In this document: piece by piece, positions 1-9,615 of the stretch | How the letters are laid out: the number at the start of each line of letters is the position of its first letter | How positions within the stretch are numbered: position 1 is the stretch's first letter | Source of the DNA: a bacterium | GTDB lineage: Bacteria; Bdellovibrionota_B; Oligoflexia; Oligoflexales; RGVZ01 | Assembly (NCBI GenBank): GCA_010029825.1 | Contig: RGVZ01000011.1 | Location: forward strand, 1-51,038 | Reading direction: 5' to 3' | Length of the DNA: 51,038 nucleotides | Position numbers and translations under genes: made by a program | Notes under the pieces: model-generated | Database searches by the model: none | The model's input: the letters and a program-made list of their open reading frames with translations, nothing else | What the model was told of the DNA's origin: nothing

Positions 1-334
1 TCAAGCGTTTCGCGCACATGACGCAGGGCAGGTGCGTCACAAACACGACCTTGTCAATGTGCCGGGGACTGTCGCAGTTGATGACGGCGTTTTCCTCGGA
101 GTGCAGGCAGCCGCACCGGCCTGCTTCGTCGCGGTCACAGCAGTTGGGCAAACCGGAAGCGTTACCATTGTATCCGACGGCCAGAACCTTACGGTAATCC
201 GTCGTTGTGATGACGGTACCAACCTTCAGGCGTTTACAAGTCGAGCGCTCGGCGAGGGCGAAGGCCAAAGAGAGGTAGATCTCCGGGAATCCAGGCCGCT
301 GAACCTTTGTCCTTACCGCCTCAAGTGCTTCCAT
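1..334 (-). CDS. Deoxycytidylate (dCMP) deaminase, 3' end truncated by window edge
   Basis: Reverse-strand translation from ATG at 334: MEALEAVRTKVQRPGFPEIYLSLAFALAERSTCKRLKVGTVITTTDYRKVLAVGYNGNASGLPN...CGCLHSEENAVINC...THLPCVMCAKRL; HSEENA and PCxxC zinc motifs; GGAGGAG upstream. Absent from ORF track because it has no stop in the window. Confidence 0.9.
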   Translation of the reverse strand, partial: MEALEAVRTKVQRPGFPEIYLSLAFALAERSTCKRLKVGTVITTTDYRKVLAVGYNGNASGLPNCCDRDEAGRCGCLHSEENAVINCDSPRHIDKVVFVTHLPCVMCAKRL

Positions 335-378
335 AGGCTCTCCTCCAACTCCCCTTGCGAATTCAATTCATGACGCAA

Positions 379-1662
379 TCACGAAAGCGGATCACGAAAG
401 GGGATCTCGACCCCCCAATCCCCGTCCAATTGAAACAGTTGCACGCGATCTTGTCGAATCATCTGTTGGGTGCTGGCAGCCGAATTCCAACGCAGGGCTT
501 TGGCGCCGGCCGGTGACAATCCGCCAAGGATTACCGGAGCCTGGAACAGGTGCAAACGGTTCAACTGAGGGCGGGTCCGGGGATCCGGATTCCCAAGAGC
601 CATGGAATACACTCCCGGGCCACCCTCAAGGAGCAAACTGCGCACACCAAGACCCTGCAAGACCCCGTCCACCTCATCCCAGATGAAGGCACGGCTTCTT
701 GCCCCCGCCTCTGGCAAATCCCGCACGGGTACGACAACGACCTTGATGCCGCGGGCCTCAGCGGGCTCAATCCACTTGCGGTCCGCGACCAGCCAAATCG
801 TCTTTTCTGGCTCTTCCGTGACCAGTGGCATTGATTTCGAGCCCAAAGCGTATTCCAGGGCTCTCGCGTCCGGATCAAACACCACCCTTCGCGGCGTGCG
901 AGTCATCACCGGGTCGGCGATGAACGGATGACGCACGTTCAAACGCGGATGGTCCGCCAAAACCGTACCGGCTCCCACAGCAACAGCGTCGTAGACCATG
1001 CGTAACCAGTGTCCGTATGCCCGGGCACGCTCGTTCGTGATCCAAACCCGCCGGTCGCCTTGAAAAGCCACCACACCGTCCAGACTGGACGCGATTTTCA
1101 GCCCGGTGAACAGCCGGCCTGTGGAAATGTTGTGCAAAAAAACCGAGGCCAGGTCCGCGCACGCGGCGCTCCATGACAGGTATTCCGGTGACGTCGAGGC
1201 ATTCACGGCATGCACGCCGGCGCCGGCAAGAATACCCGCGCCTTTGCCGCTGACCAACGGATTCGGGTCGGTCATCCCGTATATGACTTCTTTCAACCCA
1301 AGTCCTGCGAGAGACCTGGCACAGGCAGGTGTGCGCCCCTCATGCGCGCATGGCTCCAGGGTGACATACATCCTGCCCCCTCTCAACGCGTCCAGCTTTC
1401 CCGAATCCCTCAATTCGCGCAGGATGTTCGCCTCGGCATGAGGCTCACCAACCTTTTCATGCGCAGCCGCCGCGATAAAACGGTGGCTGCCGTCGACGAG
1501 GACAGCGCCGACCAGGGGATTTGGCGATACCCGGCCGGTTCCGCGAAGGGCCACGGCGAGGCTCAGGTTCTGCGCAGCGACGGACGAAACAGGCGTACCG
1601 GTCGCGGGCAGCGCCAAATCACGCAGCAATTCGTCTTTCGGATGGTTGAACCACTGGATCAT
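379..1662 (-). CDS. ribD: Bifunctional riboflavin biosynthesis deaminase/reductase RibD
   Basis: HAEANIL and TLEPCAHEGRTPAC zinc deaminase motifs, NPLVGAVLV; C-terminal reductase GLKIASSLDGVVA...AVAVGAGTVLADHPRLNVR, LLLEGGPGV. Start set at internal Met (MIQWFNHP) because the longer ORF would overlap the divergent gene. Confidence 0.93.
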   Translation of the reverse strand: MIQWFNHPKDELLRDLALPATGTPVSSVAAQNLSLAVALRGTGRVSPNPLVGAVLVDGSHRFIAAAAHEKVGEPHAEANILRELRDSGKLDALRGGRMYVTLEPCAHEGRTPACARSLAGLGLKEVIYGMTDPNPLVSGKGAGILAGAGVHAVNASTSPEYLSWSAACADLASVFLHNISTGRLFTGLKIASSLDGVVAFQGDRRVWITNERARAYGHWLRMVYDAVAVGAGTVLADHPRLNVRHPFIADPVMTRTPRRVVFDPDARALEYALGSKSMPLVTEEPEKTIWLVADRKWIEPAEARGIKVVVVPVRDLPEAGARSRAFIWDEVDGVLQGLGVRSLLLEGGPGVYSMALGNPDPRTRPQLNRLHLFQAPVILGGLSPAGAKALRWNSAASTQQMIRQDRVQLFQLDGDWGVEIPFRDPLS

Positions 1663-1698
1663 GCCAATCCCGGGCAGTGATGGGGTACAATTGAGTCC

Positions 1699-2958
1699 AT
1701 GGAGAAAGATCTCACATATTTCGCGCAACTTGACCAGCAACTCGTTGACTGCGCGAAGGAAATCAAGGTTCTCAGCAACCTTGCCTGGCCCGAGGAGCTC
1801 GGCCACAAATTCCTCGCGTCATGGCAATCCGGCAAGCCGGAACTTCCACAACCGGCATACAAGAAACACGCATATCCAGACCATTTGAAGCGGCTTGAAG
1901 GAATCATGAAGGCCGCCGGCGACGAACATCCAGTCGGGCATTACATCAGCCAGACCGCGCTCAGCTACATCCGCGCGGGCCGCATGCTCGAATGCATCGG
2001 TCAGCCGGAATTCACAAAGCTGTCGATTGAACTCTACGGCCGGCCGGGCGAACCGATCGGCAGGACTGAGGTGACCAATGTCGCCGCGGCAGAGCACTTT
2101 ATCAAATCCATCGATGATTACAGCCATATCCTCAAAACTCCGGAGCCGGATGCCGACATCACGTCAGAGCAACTTGCCACCGCGCTCAAGGACCGTTTTG
2201 GCCCGGTATTCAAGGATCACCCGGTCGACATCGTCATCGACCCTGACCTGGCCTCAAAGGCGGCTGCCAGCGCGCGCCGTGTCAGGATCCGCGGCAACAC
2301 GAAGTTTACGCGTCTGGATGTCAAGCAACTCGCCGAGCACGAAGGACTCGTCCACGCGGCCACCATGCTGAACGGGCGCGAGCAACCACACTTCAAGAGC
2401 CTCGGGCTCGGCTCCCCGCGGACCACGTTGACCCAGGAAGGCATCGCGACTTTCGCTGAATTCATCACGGACGCGATGGATGTCTGGCGCCTTAAACGCA
2501 TCGCGCTGCGGATCAAGGCCGTGGACTTGGCCTTGAACGGTGCCAACTTCATCGACTTGTTCAAATTTTTCCTGTCCGAGGGACAGTCTGAGAAAGAAAG
2601 TTTTGCCTCGTCCGCCCGGGTCTTCCGCGGTGGCGACCCGCGCGGCGGGGTGGCGTTCACGAAGGACGGCGTATACCTTGAGGGGCTGATCTTCGTGCAC
2701 ACCTTCTTGCGGAAGGCAATCCAGGCAAACAAGGTCCACTACCCGACGTGGATGTTTGTCGGGCGCTTGACACTCGGGGACATCGTCAATCTCGAGCCGT
2801 TCATCGAGTCAGGATGGATCAAGGGACCACTTTACATGCCGGAATGGCTGTCAAACCGTGAATGCCTCGCGGCGTACCTTGCCTATGCTTCCTTCGCGAA
2901 CCGGATCAACCTCAGCAAGGTCACCTTGGATGACTTTGGCGAACTTGAGAGGAAGTAA
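1699..2958 (+). CDS. DUF1704 / QEGLA-motif family protein (MATCAP-like putative metallopeptidase)
   Basis: HEGLVHAATMLNG (HExxxH) followed by TLTQEGIATFAEF (QEGLA-type motif), RVFRGGDPRGGVAFTKDGVYLEGL. Confidence 0.85.
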   Translation: MEKDLTYFAQLDQQLVDCAKEIKVLSNLAWPEELGHKFLASWQSGKPELPQPAYKKHAYPDHLKRLEGIMKAAGDEHPVGHYISQTALSYIRAGRMLECIGQPEFTKLSIELYGRPGEPIGRTEVTNVAAAEHFIKSIDDYSHILKTPEPDADITSEQLATALKDRFGPVFKDHPVDIVIDPDLASKAAASARRVRIRGNTKFTRLDVKQLAEHEGLVHAATMLNGREQPHFKSLGLGSPRTTLTQEGIATFAEFITDAMDVWRLKRIALRIKAVDLALNGANFIDLFKFFLSEGQSEKESFASSARVFRGGDPRGGVAFTKDGVYLEGLIFVHTFLRKAIQANKVHYPTWMFVGRLTLGDIVNLEPFIESGWIKGPLYMPEWLSNRECLAAYLAYASFANRINLSKVTLDDFGELERK

Positions 2959-2960
2959 GA

Positions 2961-3167
2961 GAGGATTCTTCGGCCCCTCGCTTCGCTCGGGGCCTCAGAA
3001 TGACGGGCACAAGCCCGCGTCATCCTGAGCCAGCTCGTCATCCTGACCCTGAGCGCAGCGAAGGGGAAGGATCCTCTCTTCCCGTCATCCTGACCCTGAG
3101 CGCAGCGAAGGGGAAGGATCCTCTCTTCCGGCCACCTTGACCCTGAGCGCAGCGAAGGGGAAGGATC
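2961..3167. repeat. 47-bp tandem repeat (3 copies, 3037-3167) preceded by an inverted partial copy
   Basis: GTCATCCTGACCCTGAGCGCAGCGAAGGGGAAGGATCCTCTCTTCC repeated with 47-bp period; 2961-3003 (gagaggattcttcggcccctcgcttcgctcggggcctcagaatgac) is an inverted relative. Lies between two convergent gene ends. Confidence 0.9.
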
Positions 3168-4667
3168 TCAAAGCGTCGCCTGGACCTCGAGGTACGGAAT
3201 CGGCGGAACGCCCTCAACGTATTTTTCCTTGGTAAAATCGTAGTTGTAGTCCACGCCCATGGTCGCGCGTTTGAACCAGAGGTACTCGATTCCAAACCGC
3301 GCGTTCATTTTCCACGTATCCCACAGGAAGTCACGACCCGCGAAAATGCTCAGTTCGTTGTAATTTGGAAGCCGCTTCGCGTAAAACTCGAAATCCCCCT
3401 GCCGCGCCTGGTACTTGTCCAGGTTCGCGTTGTATACCGCGTTGCCCTTTTGCGTGAATGTGTCACCGGTGTGGTAATTGAACCGTCCACCGAGTTCCCA
3501 CAACTCCGTGAGTTTGTAATTGCCCGCGAGATTGGCCACATGCGTCTGGTCATACTGGGAGTTGTGCCAGGGATCACTGCCCGAATCCCGCTCACGGTTC
3601 TTGGACCATGTGTACGACAACCATCCAAAAAGCCTCTCCGTCAGGTTCCGGCGCACCAGGATCTCGGCACCGTAACTCTGGAGTTGCCCTTTGTTGGCGT
3701 AGTTTTTTTCGGCATCGTTACGGACAAGATCGTACGAATTCTTCCAGAATGCCTGCAAATCGGAACTCCAGCGCTCGCTCCAACGGGATTCCACGCCAGC
3801 CACCAGATGACGGGACCGCGCGTAGTTCAAGTCAGGGTTGCCAAAGTCCTTCGACGCCTCACCAGGCTCCGGTTCTTTGCTGTAAAGACCCGTCGCGAAT
3901 TTTGCGGTATGTTTCGCGTCAAATTCCCACCTGGCACTGAATCTGGGATCCAACGAACCTTGCCGGATCAAATCGCTGTAATATCCCCGAAGGCCAGGAA
4001 TCAGAAGAAAATCACCGAGCTTCTTTTCCCACGACACCCAGCCAGCAACCTTTGACGCCGTGACGTTCTGCGACGTCTCGATCCTGGGAGCTTCCTCGGG
4101 GTCAAAGAAGGGATCATCCGGGTTGAACTGGATCGCGTCGACGTAAACCGATGCCTCGTCCGCGCGGGGGTCCAGGCCAAAGTAGACCTTGTCGTCCTTG
4201 TTGGGCCTCCACGTCAGCTCCACGGGAATCCGTGTAGACCAGTTGCGCAACTTGAACTTGTTGTCGATCAGTTCAAACTTGAGTTTCAGGAATTGCACTT
4301 GCGGAGTGGTCGTCAGTGACCAGTCCCCGTCAAGGCGCTTGGTTCGCTCGTACCCCAGAATCCCGTAATAGGAGTACGAATTGAACTCCGCGGTCCCTGC
4401 CTCGCTCTGCGAGAAATCCCCGGGGAAGACCGCCTTCAGACCATCCGTGGACGCGATGGAGATCAGGCGGCCTTTCCCGTCCGTGAACTCCTTGTTGTAA
4501 AGAACAACGTAGTCCGAGAAGTAGGGGACGATCGTCAACCCGAGGTCCTTGGGCAGGACTTTGGGCAGGATGAGATCGAGGTAACTGCGACGCACCGAGA
4601 GGCTCAGCGAAGCGTCCGTTCCGACCGGGCGCTCGTGATACGCGCTGGAGAAGATCGGGAAGTTCAC
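3168..4667 (-). pseudogene. TonB-dependent receptor, beta-barrel portion (separated from plug by frame break)
   Basis: GTG-started ORF VNFPIFSSAYHERPVGTDASLSLSVRRSYLDLILP... typical TonB receptor barrel (SYTWSKNRERDSG, GRFNYHTGDTFT); no signal peptide or plug of its own. Confidence 0.75.
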
Positions 4668-5419
4668 CGTACCCCATATTCCGCCCCGAATCCACCGGCT
4701 GAGAACTCGACTTCCTCGATCAACGGCGTCGGCAATACCGTGTACTGTCCGACCCCGTGGTAAACGAAAGGCACTTCAAGGTCGTCGATGTAGTACTTGC
4801 TGTCGTTCGGCGCAGACCCGCGGATCACCACCTGACTTCCAAAGGTGGATTGCTGGACGCCGGGCATCAATTTCGTGACTTGCCCGGGGTCCCCGCCTGG
4901 AGCCACGCGGCGAGCCTCCTCGACGGAAATGATCTGCTTTGAGACACCGGGGCGTTTTTTACCGGTAACGACGACGGTATCGTCGTCCCCCAGAGCCGGC
5001 TGAAGGAAGATATCCACCTTCAATTGAACCTGGAATTGCGCCTGTGAATCCTGAGGCTCTGCCTGCAGTTGGTTCCGCGCGCGATCGAGCAGTTCGGATA
5101 CTTTGACCTCAAGGGCCTTGTAACCAAAACGTGAAAACCGGAGTACCGCGGATTCGGCTGCCTCAACAGTTACGGTGCCATCCGGGGCGGCCTGGAACTT
5201 TTGGGCGCCTATCGTTGTCTCGACCCGCGTGATGCTGTCGCCACTGCCTTTTTTCCGGAACCGTACCGTGACTTTCACGGTTGATCCGGCCGGCTGCTGC
5301 GCCGTCGCGACCTTTTCAGGCTCCTCCGCGAGCGCCATGGGGCAGGGCGCGGCAAACACAGCGGCCATTGACGCAAACGCGACCATGAGAAAAATGGACA
5401 AAGGGACGCGTGTTCTCAA
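4664..5419 (-). pseudogene. TonB-dependent receptor, signal peptide + N-terminal extension + plug portion
   Basis: Signal peptide LSIFLMVAFASMAAVFAAPCPMALA; plug VVVTGKKRPGVSKQIISVEEARRVAPGGDPGQVTKLMPGVQQSTFGSQVVIRGSAPNDSKYYIDDLEVPFVYHG...EVEFSAGGFGAEYGVR then stop. Start taken as TTG at 5419. Confidence 0.75.
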
Positions 5420-5441
5420 GACGATACTCCGCGAATCAATT

Positions 5442-6134
5442 TCAGGTTTGTGAACTGTCGATCCACTCGACAACAGATTCGCAGGCAAAACCATCGGCAG
5501 GCAAGCCGAACCGGACAAAATCGACATCCGGACTGAATAAAATCTGGACAGCTCTCAAGGCGATGGTGTTTTGACGGGGCAGGGGATTGCCGCCATAGAG
5601 GATATCGCCGAGGATCGGGCGGCCGTGGCGCTGCATCTCCCAGCGCAGCTGGTGCGAACGGCCGGTGACTGGTTCGAGGCGCCACAATTCCGCCTCCGTC
5701 CCCGATAATACGAGGTTCTCCACGAACCAGGCACGGGTGAGTGATTCCTTGCCGTGTGCGGCCTCGAAGGCGCGCTTCTTTCCGCGGACAAGTTTAGCCT
5801 CCCAGATCAGTGGCCGATCCGGGGCAGTCACTGTTTCAACAAAAGTTGCCCCATTCTGCCTGGTCGCGACGGCCTCGTAAGTTTTCTGGACGAGATGTTT
5901 CTCGAACCACCGCGAGGCCTCGCGATGCGAAGTCGCGTTCCGCGCGAAAATGACAAGGCCACCCACCTCGAAATCGAGGCGGTGCACTGGAAAGATCTGG
6001 CCTCCCGTCATCGTTTCAAGAAGGCGACCCGCGCATGCGCGGGGATCGGCGTCACCGGTCCGGGCGGGAACGGTCAACATCCCATGCGGCTTGTCGATCA
6101 CGACAAAATGCTCGTTTTGGAAAACAATTTTCAA
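5442..6134 (-). CDS. RluA-family RNA pseudouridine synthase
   Basis: KPHGMLTVPAR, PVHRLDFEVGGLVIFARN (HRLD), EPVTGRSHQLRWEMQRHGRPILGDILYGG. TTG start inferred; the longer ORF runs into the DUF2267 gene. Confidence 0.88.
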   Translation of the reverse strand: MKIVFQNEHFVVIDKPHGMLTVPARTGDADPRACAGRLLETMTGGQIFPVHRLDFEVGGLVIFARNATSHREASRWFEKHLVQKTYEAVATRQNGATFVETVTAPDRPLIWEAKLVRGKKRAFEAAHGKESLTRAWFVENLVLSGTEAELWRLEPVTGRSHQLRWEMQRHGRPILGDILYGGNPLPRQNTIALRAVQILFSPDVDFVRFGLPADGFACESVVEWIDSSQT

Positions 6135-6221
6135 AAAAAATGGTCCCTGCCTTGCAGTGAACAAAATTGGGAAGGTCCGCGTGAACAGGATCGGTCGGGA
6201 CAACAAAAAGGGAGTCCAACC

Positions 6222-6653
6222 ATGACACAAACTGGTCTGCCAACCTTTGACAATACGGTACAGGTCACCAACGAATGGCTCAATGACTTGATGCTTGAGC
6301 TCGGAAAAGACGACCGCCATCTGGCCTACTCGGCCCTGCGCAGCGTCCTCCATGCCCTTCGCGACCGCCTGACCGTGGAACACGCTTCGGCCCTCGGCGC
6401 GCAATTGCCCATGCTGGTACGTGGATTTTACTTCGAGGGATGGAAACCCCACGGCAAGCCCACCCGGGAACGCCGCAAGGACCAGTTCCTCGCGAAGATC
6501 CGCCGCGAGATGCGCCGCGGCCCGGCCTTGAATGTCGACGATTCGGAACTTATGGCCCGCGCGGTCCTTCACACAGTCAAGCGCCACCTGGGCGACGGCA
6601 CGATGGAACGCCTGCGCAAGACCCTGCCAAAGGACCTCCGCGAGCTGATGTAA
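6222..6653 (+). CDS. DUF2267 domain protein
   Basis: MTQTGLPTFDNTVQVTNEWLNDLMLELGKDDRHLAYSALRSVLHALRDRLTVEHASALGAQLPMLVRGFYFEGWKP...; RBS-like GGGAG before ATG 6222. Confidence 0.85.
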   Translation: MTQTGLPTFDNTVQVTNEWLNDLMLELGKDDRHLAYSALRSVLHALRDRLTVEHASALGAQLPMLVRGFYFEGWKPHGKPTRERRKDQFLAKIRREMRRGPALNVDDSELMARAVLHTVKRHLGDGTMERLRKTLPKDLRELM

Positions 6654-6695
6654 GATCGGCTGATGTGATAGCATTTCCGGCAGGAGGTCCGGAAA

Positions 6696-6989
6696 ATGCT
6701 GTCCACAGAATCGCTTCCAATAGAAGAGTTTGTGTCGATGCAGATGGCGTCGCCCCAGGCGCGCGCCATCATGAACACGTGGCCCCTTCCTCCTGAGCGG
6801 GTAGAGATCGTTGTTCTCCAGTATTTTCAGTCACTTGGAATCTATACGGTGGCTCCGTTCGGTCAAAAAGAGGTTTTAAAGGAGCAACTTCTCCGCTATC
6901 TAGTTTCGTCCACAGAACTCGCTGACATGATCGAGAAGGCCCGTCGGGCCTCTCTCAAGGAAGAACGGCGAAACAAAGGCGAAGCATGA
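6696..6989 (+). CDS. Hypothetical protein (97 aa), coupled to ettA
   Basis: ORF ends in ATGA overlap with the ettA start. Confidence 0.6.
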   Translation: MLSTESLPIEEFVSMQMASPQARAIMNTWPLPPERVEIVVLQYFQSLGIYTVAPFGQKEVLKEQLLRYLVSSTELADMIEKARRASLKEERRNKGEA

Positions 6990-8662
6990 CCCAGTACATC
7001 TACAACATGGTCAACCTCCGGAAGGTCTATCCACCCAACCGCGAGGTCTTGAAAGGCATCTACCTGAGCTTCATCCCGGGCGCGAAAATCGGCGTCCTCG
7101 GACTGAACGGCGCGGGGAAGAGTACGCTGCTGAAAATCATGGCTGGCGTGGAGAAGAACTTCCAGGGCGAGGCTTTCCCGGCCGAGGGAATCAATATCGG
7201 ATACCTTGCCCAGGAACCGCAACTTGAGGCGTCCCTGGACGTCCGCGGCAACGTGGAACTCGGGGTCAAGAAGCAGCGAGACTTGCTCCGGAAGTTCGAG
7301 GAACTCTCGATCAAACTCGGTGAGCCACTCGACGGCGACGAGATGATGAAGGTCATCGACGAGCAATCGAAAGTCCAGTCCGAGATCGACGCGTGCAACG
7401 CGTGGGAACTCGATCGCATGCTGGACATCGCGATGGACGCGTTACGCCTGCCCGCGGGCGAGGCCGATGTGACAAAACTGTCCGGTGGCGAAAAACGCCG
7501 CGTGGCGCTTTGCCGCCTGTTGATCGAAAAACCAGACATGCTGATCCTCGATGAACCGACCAACCATCTCGATGCCGAGAGTGTCGCGTGGCTCGAGCGC
7601 TTCCTGCACGACTATCCGGGCACGGTCGTTGCCGTCACCCACGATCGCTACTTCCTCGATAACGTTGCCGGATGGATCCTCGAACTCGACCGCGGCGAAG
7701 GAATCCCCTGGAAAGGAAATTACTCCAGCTGGCTGGACCAGAAGCAGCTGCGCCTCGCCCAAGAGGAAAAAACCGAGTCGGCGCGTCGCAAGGCGCTGGC
7801 CAAGGAACTGGAGTGGGTCCGCATGTCGGCCCGCGCGCGTCAGGCCAAGAGCAAGGCCCGCATCACGGCCTATGAGGAAATGGCCAACCAGACTTACGAA
7901 TCCCAGTCCACGGTGCAGGAAATCCGGATCCCGCCGGCCCCGCGCCTTGGCGAGCTCGTGATCGAGGCCAAGGGAATCAAGAAATCCTTCGGCGACAAGC
8001 TCCTGTTTGACGATCTCACGTTCAACCTGCCGCGCGGCGGGATTGTCGGTATCATCGGCCCCAATGGCGCGGGCAAGACGACCCTGTTCCGCATGATGGC
8101 TGGCCTGGAAAAACCAGATGGCGGTTCGTTGCGCCTTGGTGAGACGGTCCAGATGGCCTATGTCGACCAGGGGCGTGACACGCTCGAGGGCAACAAGACC
8201 GTCTGGGACGAGATCTCTGGCGGCAAGGAAGACCTGGAATTTGGCAAACAGAAAGTCGCTTCGCGCGCCTACGTCGCCAGCTTCAATTTCAAGGGCTCCG
8301 ACCAGCAAAAGAAAGTGAAAGACCTTTCCGGCGGAGAACGCAACCGCGTGAACCTGGCCAAACTCCTGAAGAGTGGCTCAAACGTGCTGTTGCTGGACGA
8401 ACCGACCAACGACCTCGATGTCGATACGTTGCGCGCGCTTGAGGACGCGCTCCTCAACTACGCGGGATGCGCCGTGGTCATCAGCCACGACCGCTGGTTC
8501 CTTGACCGGATCGCGACGCACATCCTCGCGTTCGAGGGCGACAGCAAGGTCGTCTGGTTCGAGGGCAACTACCAGGACTACGAGGCTGACCGCAAAAGAC
8601 GCCTTGGCCACGATGCCGATACTCCGCATCGTATCCGGTACAAGAAACTGACGCACGATTAA
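6986..8662 (+). CDS. ettA: ABC-F protein, energy-dependent translational throttle EttA
   Basis: Two ABC cassettes ([104 protein letters not shown]), EttA-like linker. Confidence 0.95.
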   Translation: MTQYIYNMVNLRKVYPPNREVLKGIYLSFIPGAKIGVLGLNGAGKSTLLKIMAGVEKNFQGEAFPAEGINIGYLAQEPQLEASLDVRGNVELGVKKQRDLLRKFEELSIKLGEPLDGDEMMKVIDEQSKVQSEIDACNAWELDRMLDIAMDALRLPAGEADVTKLSGGEKRRVALCRLLIEKPDMLILDEPTNHLDAESVAWLERFLHDYPGTVVAVTHDRYFLDNVAGWILELDRGEGIPWKGNYSSWLDQKQLRLAQEEKTESARRKALAKELEWVRMSARARQAKSKARITAYEEMANQTYESQSTVQEIRIPPAPRLGELVIEAKGIKKSFGDKLLFDDLTFNLPRGGIVGIIGPNGAGKTTLFRMMAGLEKPDGGSLRLGETVQMAYVDQGRDTLEGNKTVWDEISGGKEDLEFGKQKVASRAYVASFNFKGSDQQKKVKDLSGGERNRVNLAKLLKSGSNVLLLDEPTNDLDVDTLRALEDALLNYAGCAVVISHDRWFLDRIATHILAFEGDSKVVWFEGNYQDYEADRKRRLGHDADTPHRIRYKKLTHD

Positions 8663-8682
8663 GGCGCATGACGAACCCAAAC

Positions 8683-8713
8683 AAAAGGCCTCCGCAAGGA
8701 GGCCTTTTTTTCA
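8683..8713 (+). terminator. Rho-independent terminator after ettA
   Basis: aaaaggcctccgcaaggaggccttttttttc: GC stem plus T-tract. Confidence 0.9.
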
Positions 8714-8820
8714 TCTGGTTATTGCCACCGGATGACATGAGGTTTCCTTTCACGACACGGGGTCGGACCAGGTATCCAGCGTGATGACCGGTAAAACCGG
8801 GATTTGCGGAGGTTCCACCC

Positions 8821-9615
8821 ATGGCCAGCGCCCCCAACTTATGGCTGCAGACGGTTGCGAGTGTCCTTTCCTTTACCCCTCCTGGACTCCTGCTCGTCGC
8901 AACCGGGCTGCAACTCCGTCAAATCCCGGTACACCGGACTTCCCAGATGCTGCGGGAGCAGCGGGTCAGGATTTCCAGGGCAATAGGAGCCCCGCCTCAG
9001 CCGAACGGCGGGAGGGAGCATGTGCCGTCTACGATCCATTCAAGGTTCGTGTCTCACCTGCGTGAAACCATCGAAAGGGCATGCCGTCGCGGAGAAAATC
9101 CCCTGCCAACAATCGCCACCATTGAGAAACTTCTCGACTTGACCAGGGACCACTTGCAGCGGACCGTGCATCAGCTCGCGGGAATCTCCGCCAGAACGAC
9201 ACTTGCGCTCATCTTTACCGGGGCAATTTGCCTCTTGATGCGGCTCGTTCAGGAATCCCCGGCGGCGGACACGCGGACGATTTGGCTGGGAGCAGGAGCG
9301 GCTGGTTGCATCGCGACCTGCGGGTGCCTTCCACCATTGCATCAGATCAGAAGGGCCATGGAACTCCTGGACTTCAGCCAAGGAAAGACTGCCAACATGT
9401 GGATCGACAGCATCGGATCCCCTGGAAAAAACCAGTCATGGACGAGAACCGGGGTCGCATTCGACGAGGAACACCAGCAGTTCATTCGCGACGAATGCCA
9501 CGACCGGATGGTCCTCGTGACCAAGTCGCTCACTCGCGCCGAAAGGCTGATTATCGTTTATGAAATGATAGCGCTGCTGCCTGCGTCGATCTTGCTCGTG
9601 ATCAGTCAGGCTTGA
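8821..9615 (+). CDS. Hypothetical membrane protein
   Basis: GGAGG 8 nt before ATG; predicted TM segments near N-terminus, middle (TTLALIFTGAICLLMRL) and C-terminus. Confidence 0.6.
   Translation: MASAPNLWLQTVASVLSFTPPGLLLVATGLQLRQIPVHRTSQMLREQRVRISRAIGAPPQPNGGREHVPSTIHSRFVSHLRETIERACRRGENPLPTIATIEKLLDLTRDHLQRTVHQLAGISARTTLALIFTGAICLLMRLVQESPAADTRTIWLGAGAAGCIATCGCLPPLHQIRRAMELLDFSQGKTANMWIDSIGSPGKNQSWTRTGVAFDEEHQQFIRDECHDRMVLVTKSLTRAERLIIVYEMIALLPASILLVISQA

Noticed and set aside
32-373. Plus-strand ORF 32..373 and minus ORF 37..222
   Set aside because: Antisense or out-of-frame to the partial dCMP deaminase gene, which has clear motifs.
3037-3167. 47-bp repeat as a CRISPR array
   Set aside because: Units are contiguous with no unique spacers; three copies only; no cas genes.
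7442-8308. 288-aa minus-strand ORF
   Set aside because: Antisense to ettA; composition typical of a GC-rich antisense frame.
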